Shown here in pieces: positions 1-9,094 of a stretch of 42,719 nt of DNA. Every line of letters begins with the position of its first letter. Within the stretch, counting starts at the first letter, position 1. The notes under the pieces are model-generated. The model saw only the letters and a program-made list of their open reading frames with translations. It was not told where the DNA came from and did no database searches. Made by a program: the position numbers and the translations under genes. This DNA comes from an uncultured Mucilaginibacter sp. Lineage in GTDB: Bacteria; Bacteroidota; Bacteroidia; Sphingobacteriales; Sphingobacteriaceae. The stretch spans positions 1-42,719 of the forward strand of contig NZ_CAMLOV010000028.1 in NCBI RefSeq assembly GCF_946481715.1. The letters are read 5' to 3'.

Positions 1-1
1 T

Positions 2-379
2 GGAACGAAATGGCAGATCAGAATATGTTTTAAGTTAAATGAAAAACTACCTGAATTTATAATAGCACTTGGTATAAAAACCTCGTCAGAAATTGATCTT
101 AGGACAAGTTGGAGTAATAAAGTGAGTTTGCAAGAAGGCCACTATGAAGCCGTTTTTAAAGAAGACCTTGTTTTCTATGCTCCGGGCAGCTACCTCCTTA
201 CTGTTGGCTTGTCCAATCGGGAAAAACCTCTTTACTACCGTGAAAATGTCGCGTCAATTTCAATTGCTGAAATTATTGACGAGCGCTTAGACGAAACTAT
301 AATAAGAACCACCAACGTGGGCATATTATTAAATGCTATGCCTGTGCAAATTTCCAGCAAGGAACCTGTTAAAAACTAA
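2..379 (+). CDS. C-terminal part of a Wzt-type polysaccharide ABC exporter ATPase (5' end outside window)
   Basis: The frame is open from base 2, so this is the tail of a longer gene and the internal GTG at 122 is not a real start. The visible 125 residues have the alternating beta-strand pattern of the Wzt C-terminal carbohydrate-binding domain: a 'SLQEGHY' turn, then 'APGSYLLTVGLS', then a strand ending 'ASISIAEI'. In this family the N-terminal half is the ABC ATPase and the C-terminal half recognises the modified non-reducing end of the finished glycan before export across the inner membrane. Only the C-terminal domain is in the window, so the ATPase half is inferred. It is followed 18 bp downstream by a methyltransferase-like gene, which fits an end-modification role. 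Alternative: another glycan-binding beta-sandwich protein. Confidence 0.66.
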   Translation, partial: GTKWQIRICFKLNEKLPEFIIALGIKTSSEIDLRTSWSNKVSLQEGHYEAVFKEDLVFYAPGSYLLTVGLSNREKPLYYRENVASISIAEIIDERLDETIIRTTNVGILLNAMPVQISSKEPVKN

Positions 380-397
380 CTCCAATCGAACAGTAAA

Positions 398-1003
398 ATG
401 CTTTTAAAACAATTTCGAAAACGACGATCAGAAAGAGATATCATAAAAAATTGGGAAAAAGCCGGTAAACCCGTGCCTCCTCCTCATATTATAAAGCAAT
501 TAGTTATTGCCAATGCAAAAAAGAAATACGGTTATTCTATTTTTATTGAAACCGGGACCTACCTCGGCGAAATGGTTGAAGCACAATTAGACAATTTTGA
601 CAATATATATTCGATTGAGCTGGGAGAAAAACTTTATGCAGACGCCAAACAAAAATTTGGCAATAATAGTCATGTTAATATTGTGCAGGGTGACAGTGCG
701 GAAGTTTTAAAGGATATTATGCCAGCAGTTAACAAACCTGCTATATTTTGGCTGGATGGGCACTACTCTGCGGGCGTAACCGCAATGGGCAGTAAATTTT
801 GCCCTATAATTGAAGAACTGTCGGCAATCTTTAATAGCAAAAAATTGAATCATCTAATTTTGATTGATGATGCGCGGTTGTTTGTCGGGCAAGACGACTA
901 TCCAACCATAAAAGAGCTATCAGATATGGTGTTATTGGAGAGGCCGTTAGCTAAAGTCAACGTTGAGGATGATATTATTAGCATTCATATAACAAATTTC
1001 TGA
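398..1003 (+). CDS. class I SAM-dependent methyltransferase-like protein
   Basis: A 201-residue protein with a Rossmann methyltransferase core. A motif I-like 'ETGTYLGE' lies at about residues 51-58, an acidic strand end 'SIELGE' at 72-77, 'GDS' near 98-100 and 'LDGHYSAG' at 119-126. The last motif is typical of small methyltransferases found in surface-glycan loci. The substrate is unknown; a sugar or glycan end group is inferred from the context between a Wzt tail and a DUF268 gene. The ATG lies 18 bp after the previous stop. The gene looks more AT-rich than the housekeeping genes further right. It could have lost activity, because motif I is ETGTYxGE rather than the usual DxGxGxG. Confidence 0.72.
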   Translation: MLLKQFRKRRSERDIIKNWEKAGKPVPPPHIIKQLVIANAKKKYGYSIFIETGTYLGEMVEAQLDNFDNIYSIELGEKLYADAKQKFGNNSHVNIVQGDSAEVLKDIMPAVNKPAIFWLDGHYSAGVTAMGSKFCPIIEELSAIFNSKKLNHLILIDDARLFVGQDDYPTIKELSDMVLLERPLAKVNVEDDIISIHITNF

Positions 1004-1005
1004 AA

Positions 1006-1779
1006 TTGCCGGGATTGAAACACAAGATAAAAGGCATGCTCGGTTCTATAATAAACCGGCTTTCGTCTTACGATAGGCGATTAAGAACCCTTAAGATTAA
1101 GCAGTTTGAAAAAGATTATAAAAAATATATCCAACTAGATGTTGACAAGCGCTTTCCGGTTTTAAAAAAGGACTTTTATCCTTGCCTTGACGATAATACT
1201 TCAAACACCCATTTTGATGCTCATTATATTTATCACCCGGCTTGGGCCGCACGAATAATTAACGAGATTAAACCGGTCTTACATACCGATATATCTTCAA
1301 CGCTTCATTTTTGCACGATAGTTTCGGCATTTGTAAAAACGGAGTTTTACGATTATCGGCCAGCAATTTTGAACCTTGGGAATCTCAACTGTAAACATGC
1401 CGATTTGACTAACCTTCCTTTCGAATCCAACAGTATCACGAGTTTATCATGTATGCATACCATAGAGCATGTTGGCCTTGGCAGATATGGCGATCCTATT
1501 GCCCCCGACGGAGACCTAAAGGCTTTTTCCGAATTAAAAAGGGTGTGTGCCATAAATGGCAACTTACTAATAGTAGTACCAGTTGGTATTAAAAAAATTC
1601 AGTTCAATGCTCACCGCATATATGATCCTTTCGATGTAGTTAGTTATATGGATGGTTTTACACTAAAAAACTTTGCGCTTATAAACGATGCCGGGACGTA
1701 TTTAGACACAGCCGGGTTATCAGAAGCAGCAAAACAAATTTATGGTTGTGGCTGCTTTTGGTTTGAGAAAAGCGCATAA
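1006..1779 (+). CDS. DUF268 family protein, probable methyltransferase-fold enzyme
   Basis: A 257-residue protein with the DUF268 signature: a 'SLSCMHTIEHVGLGRYGDP' block at about residues 146-164, then 'GDLKAFSELKRV', 'LLIVVPVG' and 'FNAHRIYDP'. The layout resembles a degenerate class I methyltransferase, with a strand ending in an acidic residue, a 'HTIEH' post-motif and a GxLLI strand. DUF268 has no firmly assigned reaction; a role in polysaccharide modification is inferred from its neighbours. The start used is TTG, two bases after the previous stop. The first in-frame ATG is ten codons downstream at 1036 and remains possible. Confidence 0.8.
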   Translation: MPGLKHKIKGMLGSIINRLSSYDRRLRTLKIKQFEKDYKKYIQLDVDKRFPVLKKDFYPCLDDNTSNTHFDAHYIYHPAWAARIINEIKPVLHTDISSTLHFCTIVSAFVKTEFYDYRPAILNLGNLNCKHADLTNLPFESNSITSLSCMHTIEHVGLGRYGDPIAPDGDLKAFSELKRVCAINGNLLIVVPVGIKKIQFNAHRIYDPFDVVSYMDGFTLKNFALINDAGTYLDTAGLSEAAKQIYGCGCFWFEKSA

Positions 1780-1785
1780 CGAAAG

Positions 1786-2649
1786 ATGTTAAAAAGATTG
1801 ATAAACTTACTTAGGCACTTAGTTAACCGAAAGTATATTAATCGAAATTATACCCAAACAACCATCCCGTTAAATGGCCTAAAATTACTTGTGCCTAATG
1901 ATATAGCGTGGGCATTTTCGTCCGGTGATTATTACGAACAAAATGTAATTTATTTTCTTGATGAAATTGTTAAGAGCTACCCAAATCCGGTATTTGTAGA
2001 TATCGGCGCCAATTGCGGCTATTTTAGCATCAGGTATTCCGGGCAATGCAAATATATCTATTCATTCGAGCCGGTAAAAAAAACATTTTCGTTACTTAAG
2101 CGCAACATCAAAAAGAATTCCATACGTAATATAACTCCGTTTAAAATGGGGCTATCTGATAAGCCCGGCCAACTCAGCATAAATATTTATAACTCAAGCG
2201 GCAACAATTCTATTTTTGAAAGGATAGTGCCCGAAGAACACAGTTTAAAAAAAACAGGTGTAGAACTGATAAAACTGGATACCCTGGATAATTTGGTTGA
2301 AAGAGGCGAAGTGCTGCCCCCCACCATAATGAAAATTGACGTAGAAGGCGCCGAATTGCGTGTGCTGAAAGGCGGCGAAAAAACTATACTGAAATACAGG
2401 CCAGCCATTTTGATGGAATATTCTGAAAACACATCTAAAGATGCAGGCTATTCAAAAGAAGAGTTGTTAGACGTGCTGCCTTTAACTGATTATAATATTT
2501 ATGGTATTCCCGAAGATGAAAAAGATCTGACTCTGATTCAGCAAAAAGATTTTCCGATGCATAAATTAAGCAACATCATATTTATCCCTATCGAACTTGA
2601 TGTATTTTTACTGCTGCCAAGTTTCGGGCATCTCAACAATCTTAATTGA
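1786..2649 (+). CDS. FkbM family methyltransferase
   Basis: A 287-residue FkbM-type SAM methyltransferase. It shows 'VDIGANCGYFS' (residues 71-81, SAM-binding loop), 'SFEP' (93-96, acidic residue for the ribose hydroxyls) and 'KIDVEGAE' (183-190, family hallmark). FkbM proteins O-methylate hydroxyls of sugars or macrolides, so methylation of a sugar in the polysaccharide is likely but the residue is unknown. The gene starts with ATG six bases after the DUF268 stop. Its end overlaps the TTG start of the next gene as TTGA. It is one of three FkbM genes in the cluster (also 11181 and 24198). Confidence 0.9.
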   Translation: MLKRLINLLRHLVNRKYINRNYTQTTIPLNGLKLLVPNDIAWAFSSGDYYEQNVIYFLDEIVKSYPNPVFVDIGANCGYFSIRYSGQCKYIYSFEPVKKTFSLLKRNIKKNSIRNITPFKMGLSDKPGQLSINIYNSSGNNSIFERIVPEEHSLKKTGVELIKLDTLDNLVERGEVLPPTIMKIDVEGAELRVLKGGEKTILKYRPAILMEYSENTSKDAGYSKEELLDVLPLTDYNIYGIPEDEKDLTLIQQKDFPMHKLSNIIFIPIELDVFLLLPSFGHLNNLN

Positions 2650-3536
2650 TAGTTATAAAGATATTTGGAGGTCTGGGTAATCAAATGTTTCAATATGCTG
2701 CTGGCCGCGGGCTGTTAAAAAACAATAACCTGCTTTACCTCGACACACAGTTTTATGCCGACAACTCTACCAGCACGGACTACTTTGCTGCCCGGAATTA
2801 CGAGCTTAAGCTATTTAAGAAAATCAAAGTCGTGCATCCGGGTAAGTGGCGGCTTTCCCTTTTTTTGGGATCCGCTTTTTATCTAAAACTGCTCCGAAAA
2901 GCCTTCCCGTCGTTCGTCCAATATTTCCACCATCCCGGCACAAAATATATTCCTCTCGATGCCCGGATAAAATCCAGGCATGTATATATTGACGGCTATT
3001 TTCAATCGGAAAAATACTTCAGTAGCAAACGGGGGGCTATATTAAATGAGTTCACCTTCCCGCCTTTAGATGAGGAAAACCGCCTTATAGCTCAAAAAAT
3101 GAATAACTCTGTAAATTCAGTTAGTTTACACATACGGCGCGGCGATTATTTAAAGCCGAATATTAGTAGCGTACATGGCGCTTTACCACTATCCTATTAC
3201 GAAAAAGCGCTTGGTTTACTACAGGGAAGGCACCCCGATATAACACTATTTGTCTTTTCAGATGATATGCCATGGGTTAAAAAAAACCTGTCTACGAATT
3301 GTGTCGACACCCTTTTTATTGAAAACAACTACGGTGTGGATAGTTGGAAGGACATGGCGCTAATGGCCAATTGCAAACACCATATTATTGCCAATAGCAG
3401 CTTTAGTTGGTGGGGTGCCTGGCTGGCCACTAAAGGTGGTGAAGCCTATGCACCATATAACTGGTTTCAACCTTCTGTCGAATTTGATATTAATGACATA
3501 ATCCCCAAAAGCTGGACTGTTGTATACTATGAATAG
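2646..3536 (+). CDS. alpha-1,2-fucosyltransferase-type glycosyltransferase (GT11)
   Basis: A 296-residue protein with the diagnostic GT11 features. 'GGLGNQMFQYAAG' lies near the N-terminus (residues 8-20), 'HIRRGDY' at 162-168 is the GDP-fucose-contacting motif, 'FSDD' lies at 204-207 and 'ANSSFSWWGAWL' at 249-260. The family transfers L-fucose from GDP-fucose, usually in alpha-1,2 linkage to galactose. The acceptor here is unknown. The start is TTG, four bases overlapping the FkbM stop. No ATG is available before the conserved N-terminal strand, which supports TTG. The end overlaps the next GT2 gene by eight bases. Confidence 0.92.
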   Translation: MIVIKIFGGLGNQMFQYAAGRGLLKNNNLLYLDTQFYADNSTSTDYFAARNYELKLFKKIKVVHPGKWRLSLFLGSAFYLKLLRKAFPSFVQYFHHPGTKYIPLDARIKSRHVYIDGYFQSEKYFSSKRGAILNEFTFPPLDEENRLIAQKMNNSVNSVSLHIRRGDYLKPNISSVHGALPLSYYEKALGLLQGRHPDITLFVFSDDMPWVKKNLSTNCVDTLFIENNYGVDSWKDMALMANCKHHIIANSSFSWWGAWLATKGGEAYAPYNWFQPSVEFDINDIIPKSWTVVYYE

Positions 3537-4437
3537 CGAATTAGTTTCGGTGATAATGCCGGCTTATAACGCCCAAAAATACATTGCAGAAAGTATGGAA
3601 AGCGTTATCTGCCAAACTTACCCAATATGGGAGCTAATCATCATCGACGACGGATCAACCGACGATACAGCGGCAATTGTTAAGCAGTACCAAACCAAAG
3701 ACGATCGCATCAAGTACATTTATCAAAAAAACGCAGGGCAGGGAAGGGCCAAAAGCACCGGCATAAAAATCAGTAAAGGAGAATACATCGCTTTTTTAGA
3801 TGCAGATGATTTATGGCTGAAAGAAAAGCTTAGCAAATCGCTTACTGCTATAAAAAGTAGTGACGCTTCTCTTTTATTCACCAATTACGGTGTTTTTGAT
3901 AAAAATGTAAATGATGGCGAAATAACAGTAATGCAGGTTGGCGATGCCACATTCGAGGGCAGAGAAAGCATCATTACCTTTCTTAATTATAACCAGATCC
4001 CCAATTTAACAGTATTGACAACAAGGGAAGCTATAATTGGTGCAGGCGATTTTACAGATATTGTTGTAGCCGAAGACTACGAAATGTGGTTAAGGATGCT
4101 TAAAAATGGCTGCACCTTTATGTCTATTTCAACATGTCTTTCTTTATACCGGGTGCATAACGAGTCGATAACCGCTAGGGATAGGTTCGCCACATTTGAA
4201 ATAATACAAATAATAAAAAACTTTGGACAGCAATATCAGGAATTTGCGGTTGAGGCAAAAAAAATAGCTGTAGAAAAAATTAAATATTGGCTGTACAATG
4301 GGTATAATACAACTCCGAAAAAATTTAGAGTTTTAATAAGCAAAGTTTATAACCAACCTCTGGCTTCGTTGTTTTTCTGTTTAAGCTACGTGCTGCCGAT
4401 ACAGCATCTACGGAAAATTGTTATAAGGTTATCTTAG
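3529..4437 (+). CDS. GT2 family glycosyltransferase
   Basis: A 302-residue GT-A enzyme. The N-terminal strand 'SVIMPAYN', 'IIIDDGSTDD' (about residues 37-46) and the metal-binding 'DADD' (91-94) define GT2. A later 'EDYEMWLRM' block matches the ED/W catalytic-base region of this family. It likely adds one sugar on the cytoplasmic face of the membrane; donor and linkage cannot be read. The ATG at 3529 is preferred over an in-frame TTG at 3520 because it begins directly at the conserved domain and overlaps the GT11 stop by only eight bases. A 37-bp gap follows. Confidence 0.92.
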   Translation: MNSELVSVIMPAYNAQKYIAESMESVICQTYPIWELIIIDDGSTDDTAAIVKQYQTKDDRIKYIYQKNAGQGRAKSTGIKISKGEYIAFLDADDLWLKEKLSKSLTAIKSSDASLLFTNYGVFDKNVNDGEITVMQVGDATFEGRESIITFLNYNQIPNLTVLTTREAIIGAGDFTDIVVAEDYEMWLRMLKNGCTFMSISTCLSLYRVHNESITARDRFATFEIIQIIKNFGQQYQEFAVEAKKIAVEKIKYWLYNGYNTTPKKFRVLISKVYNQPLASLFFCLSYVLPIQHLRKIVIRLS

Positions 4438-4474
4438 CCGCTGTCGATTTAAAAAATAAAAATAGTTAGAGTTC

Positions 4475-5590
4475 TTGGGGAAAAAACACATTATCCTTAC
4501 AAAATTATTTGAATTTGGCGGCAGTAACGAGCACCTAAAAACGCTGATCAAGTATTTAGGTAGTGATAATGTAGTATTATTGCTGGAAACCAAAGAACAG
4601 CTTGCCTACTTAAAAAACATAGCAAGTGCAGATGGTGTAACGGTGAAAATAATATCAAATATCCACCCGCACGCACATTTGCAATATAAGTTTACCACTA
4701 ACATTAAAGAGTTGTTCCATATTGTGCGTTCGCTGATTACGTTGCAATTGTTAAGTATATATTATGGATTTGCAGATATAACTATTTGTGCAGTAGAGCC
4801 CGAAAAACACCTTTATTTTCTTTGGGTTCCCTTTATAAAGGTTTATTATATACTACATACTACCCCCAATAAAAAATACACCTCGTTTACTTCGTTCACT
4901 TGTAACACACTGCTTGGCAATCGAAAAAAAATTATTACGGTTTCTATCGCCAACAAAAATGCAATTTGTACAAACTGGGAAATATCCGAACAAAAAAGCA
5001 GATATGTAACTGTTGTTTATAATTGCTTAAGCAGTGATGAAATAAAGACGCCTGAAGTCAACCACGAGGCACGAAAACATATCATCACAACGCTGGGGCA
5101 GGTTATTGAATACAAAAACCCGGAAGTGTGGCTGGAAGTTGCCAAAGTTGTTACTACCATGCGAGAAGACGTTACTTTCGAATGGTTAGGAAATGGGCCC
5201 TTATTAGACTATTACAGATCAGCTACTGTAGCTGAGGAGCGAATTAACTTTAGAGGCTTGATAACCCAGCCGCAAAACTACTTAAAGCAAGCGTTCATAT
5301 ATTATCAGCCCAGTAAATTTGAAACACACGGCATAGCAGTAGTGGAGGCTATGAGTTGTAGTTTGCCTTGCGTAGCCTCTAATACCGGTGGGCTTCCGGA
5401 ATCAGTATCACATCAATACAACGGTTTGCTGGTAGAAGTTACAAATATCAGCGACCATGTGAATGCAATCCTAGGCCTGATTGATAATAGCGTTTTACGC
5501 GAAGAATATGGAAAAAACTCCTACAGCAGATACCTTAACCTTTTCAGTTACGATAATTTTAAAACCGGGATGGATAAAGTTTATGCTTAA
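4475..5590 (+). CDS. GT4 family glycosyltransferase (GT-B)
   Basis: A 371-residue retaining GT-B enzyme. The C-terminal Rossmann half contains 'TLGQVIEYKNPEVWLEVA' and a donor-binding segment at about residues 282-309 with the E-x7-E pattern ('FETHGIAVVEAMS'). It ends with a 'GGLPE' loop typical of GT4. The N-terminal half is divergent. The sugar donor is unknown. The start is TTG ('GKKHIILT' follows at once), with no ATG nearby. A 37-bp spacer separates it from the previous gene and 21 bp from the next. Confidence 0.88.
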   Translation: MGKKHIILTKLFEFGGSNEHLKTLIKYLGSDNVVLLLETKEQLAYLKNIASADGVTVKIISNIHPHAHLQYKFTTNIKELFHIVRSLITLQLLSIYYGFADITICAVEPEKHLYFLWVPFIKVYYILHTTPNKKYTSFTSFTCNTLLGNRKKIITVSIANKNAICTNWEISEQKSRYVTVVYNCLSSDEIKTPEVNHEARKHIITTLGQVIEYKNPEVWLEVAKVVTTMREDVTFEWLGNGPLLDYYRSATVAEERINFRGLITQPQNYLKQAFIYYQPSKFETHGIAVVEAMSCSLPCVASNTGGLPESVSHQYNGLLVEVTNISDHVNAILGLIDNSVLREEYGKNSYSRYLNLFSYDNFKTGMDKVYA

Positions 5591-5611
5591 GAATGTCCCA
5601 CCCAAACACGC

Positions 5612-6625
5612 ATGCAATTAGGGGTAACGGTAATTATTTGTTGTTATAACAGTGCAGAACGCTTGCCCGAAACCTTAAAACATTTAGCATTACAGCAAGT
5701 ACCCGGGCACATACACTGGGAGGTTATTGTGGTTGATAATGCCTCAACAGACGAAACATACAGCGTGGCGCGTGATTTGTGGGAAACACAAGGCTGTATG
5801 GCTGCAGGATTCGAAGTACTGCGCCAGCCAATTCCGGGCAAAAACTACGCTTTTGAAGTTGGTATAAGGCGCGCAAAGTTTGAATATTTGATTACCTGCG
5901 ATGACGACAACTGGCTAAACCAAACTTACATAAAAACAGCTTTCGACATGATGTGTGCCAATGAAAACATTGGCGCGCTTGGTGGCCTAAGCTTAATCGA
6001 ACCTGAACAGCCCGTCTTTCTTTCCGATGAGAATATCCGTAAAATCACAGTGAATGGATCACAAGCGTGGACGGATACCCAACACTGGGTTTACGGTGCG
6101 GGCTCTGTGTATCGCAAAAGTATTTTAACTAATCTATTAAATAATAGTTGGCGGCAAATAACCACGGGCAGGACCGGGACATCGCTAATTTGCGGCGAGG
6201 ATGTTGAGTTCTGTTTCATGTTCTATTTATTAGGGTACAAAATAACCGCAGATGACCGATTATCATTTAAGCACTTTATACCGCATAAAAGGCAAAATAT
6301 TGGATATATCACCAGATTAAAATATTGGATGGCTTACACCAATGTACTCCTTTACAGCTATCAAGCCATTATTCATAACGAAAAAAAGCCCATTGAGCAA
6401 GTGCTTAGCGGGTGGCTATACGCAACGTTGAAAGCTATAATCAGGAAAAAAGCCTCACTTATATACAAAACGTTTAAGAACTGGCAATCAGCTCCAATAG
6501 AAGGCAAATTGCAATTGATGGAGCTATGGGGTACATTCAATGCGTTGCTTCATAACAGAAAAAAAATAACAAAACATCATTATCACCTTAAAGCTGTTTT
6601 GGCAACCATCAAAAACAAACGTTAA
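5612..6625 (+). CDS. GT2 family glycosyltransferase
   Basis: A 337-residue GT-A enzyme. It has 'VTVIICCYNS' at the N-terminus, 'VVDNASTDET' at about residues 40-49 and a 'CDDDN' metal site at 96-100. A distal 'RTGTSLICGEDVEF' block and 'HFIPHKR' give the acceptor and catalytic region. The C-terminal third is basic and amphipathic, suggesting peripheral membrane association. It is visibly paralogous to the GT2 encoded at 14158 (shared GTSL and H-x-IP-x-x-R motifs), so the two may form related linkages. It starts with ATG 21 bp after the previous stop. Confidence 0.9.
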   Translation: MQLGVTVIICCYNSAERLPETLKHLALQQVPGHIHWEVIVVDNASTDETYSVARDLWETQGCMAAGFEVLRQPIPGKNYAFEVGIRRAKFEYLITCDDDNWLNQTYIKTAFDMMCANENIGALGGLSLIEPEQPVFLSDENIRKITVNGSQAWTDTQHWVYGAGSVYRKSILTNLLNNSWRQITTGRTGTSLICGEDVEFCFMFYLLGYKITADDRLSFKHFIPHKRQNIGYITRLKYWMAYTNVLLYSYQAIIHNEKKPIEQVLSGWLYATLKAIIRKKASLIYKTFKNWQSAPIEGKLQLMELWGTFNALLHNRKKITKHHYHLKAVLATIKNKR

Positions 6626-6636
6626 CTCAATAAATA

Positions 6637-7575
6637 TTGCAGGCACCCGTTCTCTTCTTAATTTTTAATCGCCCCAAGTTCACCAAACGGGTGTTTGAAG
6701 CTATTAAACAAGCTAAGCCCAAATATCTATATATTGCAGCTGATGGACCGCGGGATGGAAATGCTGCAGATAATGCCTTATGCCAACAAACCCGTGAAGT
6801 TGCATTGCAGGTTGACTGGGATTGTGAAATAAAGACGCTCTTCCGGGAAGGAAACCTTGGTTGTAAGCGGGCAGTGAGCGGCGCCATAAACTGGTTTTTC
6901 GAGAACGAACCGGAAGGGATAATCCTGGAAGATGATTGCCTGCCAGATTTCAGTTTTTTTCTGTATTGCGAAGAGTTATTAAAAAAATACCGAGCTGACG
7001 ACAGGGTAATGTCGGTATCGGGGTCTAACTTATTAGGTAGTCCCTGGAAGTATGATAAACAATCTTACTGTTTTGGCCATGGTGGCATATGGGGATGGGC
7101 CACGTGGAAACGGGCATGGAAACTTTATGACGCAACGATGAGTAGTTGGCAATATCCGGAAACGAAAAGCATCATCAAAAAAAACATCAAAACTGAGGAG
7201 TGGTACCGGTTTTATTACCATATGTTCGAATCGTCGTTTAATGGCACGCTGGACACTTGGGATATACAATGGTTTTACACCATACTGATTAACGACGGCC
7301 TTACAATTAACCCTGCGGTAAACCTGGTAAGCAATATAGGCTTCGGAGAGGGTACGCATTTAAATTCTGAAGATAATTTTATAGCAAAGCTTGCTGCCGA
7401 ATCTATCTCCTTTCCCCTATCGCCACCAATGGAAGAACAAGTGGATGTGGAGTATTTAAAGTTAGTTTACCAGGCAGTAAACGGGGATGATAAAAACGAA
7501 AGCATGCTATTTAACGCATTGAAATATGTAAAGCAAGGAGTACGCAAAATTCGTTCAACAATAACGCAAAAGTGA
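6637..7575 (+). CDS. HlpA-like nucleotide-diphospho-sugar transferase (GT-A)
   Basis: A 312-residue protein of the group annotated as hemolytic protein HlpA-like or sugar transferase. It opens with 'VLFLIFNRP', then 'LYIAADGPRDG' at about residues 31-41. An acidic 'ILEDDCLPD' at 96-104 resembles the DxD metal site of GT-A enzymes, and an aromatic 'GGIWGWATWKRAW' segment follows. These proteins are found in O-antigen and capsule loci and are presumed glycosyltransferases; donor and acceptor are unknown. The start is TTG, 11 bp after the preceding stop. The end overlaps the next gene as GTGA. Confidence 0.82.
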   Translation: MQAPVLFLIFNRPKFTKRVFEAIKQAKPKYLYIAADGPRDGNAADNALCQQTREVALQVDWDCEIKTLFREGNLGCKRAVSGAINWFFENEPEGIILEDDCLPDFSFFLYCEELLKKYRADDRVMSVSGSNLLGSPWKYDKQSYCFGHGGIWGWATWKRAWKLYDATMSSWQYPETKSIIKKNIKTEEWYRFYYHMFESSFNGTLDTWDIQWFYTILINDGLTINPAVNLVSNIGFGEGTHLNSEDNFIAKLAAESISFPLSPPMEEQVDVEYLKLVYQAVNGDDKNESMLFNALKYVKQGVRKIRSTITQK

Positions 7576-8198
7576 AGAAACTGATAAAAGCAGTCCTTGT
7601 TTGGTTTGTAGACAGAACAAATTTCTATCATATTGTCGACCAGGTAAGGGAAGCCAAACAATTAAAAAACCTTCAATATAATATCACCAACAATGGGGCT
7701 ATTTTTTACCCCGAGGCGGTGGTGGTTAACGGGCAGGATAAATCAAAAATTACTGTTGGAAAAGATACGCATGTCCGCGGGATGCTAAACGTGTTTAAGT
7801 ATGGCGGTAAAATAACCATCGGAAACCACTGTTATATAGGCGATCATTCGCGCATCTGGTCGGGGGAGGTTGTTACTATAGGCGACTATGTACAGATTTC
7901 GCACAACGTAAATATCATTGATACAAACGCCCACGAACTGGATGCCATTGAACGCGCCGAACGATATGCCGACCTCCTTAAAAATGGCGCGTGGGCACAT
8001 AAGGGCAATGTATTAACGGCTCCTATCGTTATTCATAATTACGCCTGGATAAGCTTCAATGCAACCATATTAAAAGGCGTTACCATTGGCGAAGGTGCGA
8101 TTGTAGCTGCCGGGGCCATGGTAACCAAAGATGTACCGGCTTACACTATGGTAGCAGGAAACCCGGCCACAATTATCAAAAGCCTAAATAAGCAATGA
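7572..8198 (+). CDS. left-handed beta-helix acyltransferase (WcaF/Maa type)
   Basis: A 208-residue hexapeptide-repeat protein. Repeats such as 'ITIGNHCYIGDHSRIWSG' and 'VTIGDYVQISHNVNI' run from about residue 75 to 110. A histidine-bearing loop 'DTNAHE' is followed by C-terminal coils with 'GVTIGEGAIVAAGAMV' and the acetyl-CoA-site ending 'VAGNPA'. The fold transfers acetyl or a similar group to sugar hydroxyls or amines as a trimer. The GTG start overlaps the previous stop by four bases, and the gene ends in an ATGA overlap with the epimerase gene. Tight coupling suggests that it decorates the sugar handled by adjacent genes, which is inference. Confidence 0.9.
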   Translation: MKKLIKAVLVWFVDRTNFYHIVDQVREAKQLKNLQYNITNNGAIFYPEAVVVNGQDKSKITVGKDTHVRGMLNVFKYGGKITIGNHCYIGDHSRIWSGEVVTIGDYVQISHNVNIIDTNAHELDAIERAERYADLLKNGAWAHKGNVLTAPIVIHNYAWISFNATILKGVTIGEGAIVAAGAMVTKDVPAYTMVAGNPATIIKSLNKQ

Positions 8199-9094
8199 AA
8201 ATTCTGATCATCGGGAGCAAAGGATTTATAGGAAATGCCTGTATCGGCTACTTTAGCCGGCAACCTGGATTTGATGTTTATGGAGCAGATGTTGTTGCCA
8301 TATACGATGATGATAAGTATTTTCTAATTGATGCAAGCAATAACGATTTTAAACAAATTTTTACTCAGCACCGTTTCGATTGGTGTATCAACTGTGCAGG
8401 CGCGGCATCTGTGCCCGATTCTTTTAAAAATCCGGTAAGGGATTATTTACTCAATGTGCACCAACTGGTGTTAATTTTAAATGCCATAAAAGAGGATTGT
8501 CCTGGCTGTAAATTTATTCAGCTATCAAGCGCAGCGGTATATGGCAACCCCCAATCTTTACCTGTTAGCGAAGTGCATGTACTCTCACCACTGTCGCCAT
8601 ACGGCATTCATAAAAAACAAGCCGAAGAGCTATGTAATTTGTATCAGCAATATTTTGGGCTGGATACTTACATCCTCCGTCTGTTTTCTGCTTACGGCGC
8701 CGGCCTTAAAAAACAACTTTTTTGGGACCTCTATAAAAAATCGGCCATAGCGGGCAGCCTTGAGTTGTTTGGCACTGGAAACGAAACCCGCGAATTTATA
8801 CATGTAAAGGATATTGTGAACGCTATAGCTGTTTTGATATTGTGCCCAGCACCTTCTCATCGTGTCTTCAATGTCGCCAACAGCTACGCAACTTCTATAA
8901 AACATGCGGCAACGGTTTTTTTAGAACACATCGGGTTTAAAGGCACTATTAAGTTTAATGGTGTAAACCGAACCGGCGACCCGCTTTACTGGGAAGCAGA
9001 TACAACCCTTTTAAACAATTTAGGTTACCAGCAAACCATCGGTTTCGAAGAGGGCCTTATAGACTACTGCAATTGGCTGAAAGAAAAAGAGTAG
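8195..9094 (+). CDS. NAD-dependent epimerase/dehydratase (extended SDR)
   Basis: A 299-residue extended short-chain dehydrogenase. The nucleotide-binding glycine motif is GSKGFIG (residues 7-13), a Ser-rich active-site strand lies at 110-115 ('LSSAAVYG'), and the catalytic Tyr136 and Lys140 sit in 'YGIHK'. 'EFIHVKDIVNAI' matches the sugar-nucleotide epimerase region. It probably epimerises, reduces or dehydrates a nucleotide sugar. It is the only obvious sugar-nucleotide-modifying enzyme in the cluster, so most precursors must come from elsewhere. The ATG overlaps the previous stop by four bases. The end overlaps the next gene by 22 bases. Confidence 0.9.
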   Translation: MKILIIGSKGFIGNACIGYFSRQPGFDVYGADVVAIYDDDKYFLIDASNNDFKQIFTQHRFDWCINCAGAASVPDSFKNPVRDYLLNVHQLVLILNAIKEDCPGCKFIQLSSAAVYGNPQSLPVSEVHVLSPLSPYGIHKKQAEELCNLYQQYFGLDTYILRLFSAYGAGLKKQLFWDLYKKSAIAGSLELFGTGNETREFIHVKDIVNAIAVLILCPAPSHRVFNVANSYATSIKHAATVFLEHIGFKGTIKFNGVNRTGDPLYWEADTTLLNNLGYQQTIGFEEGLIDYCNWLKEKE

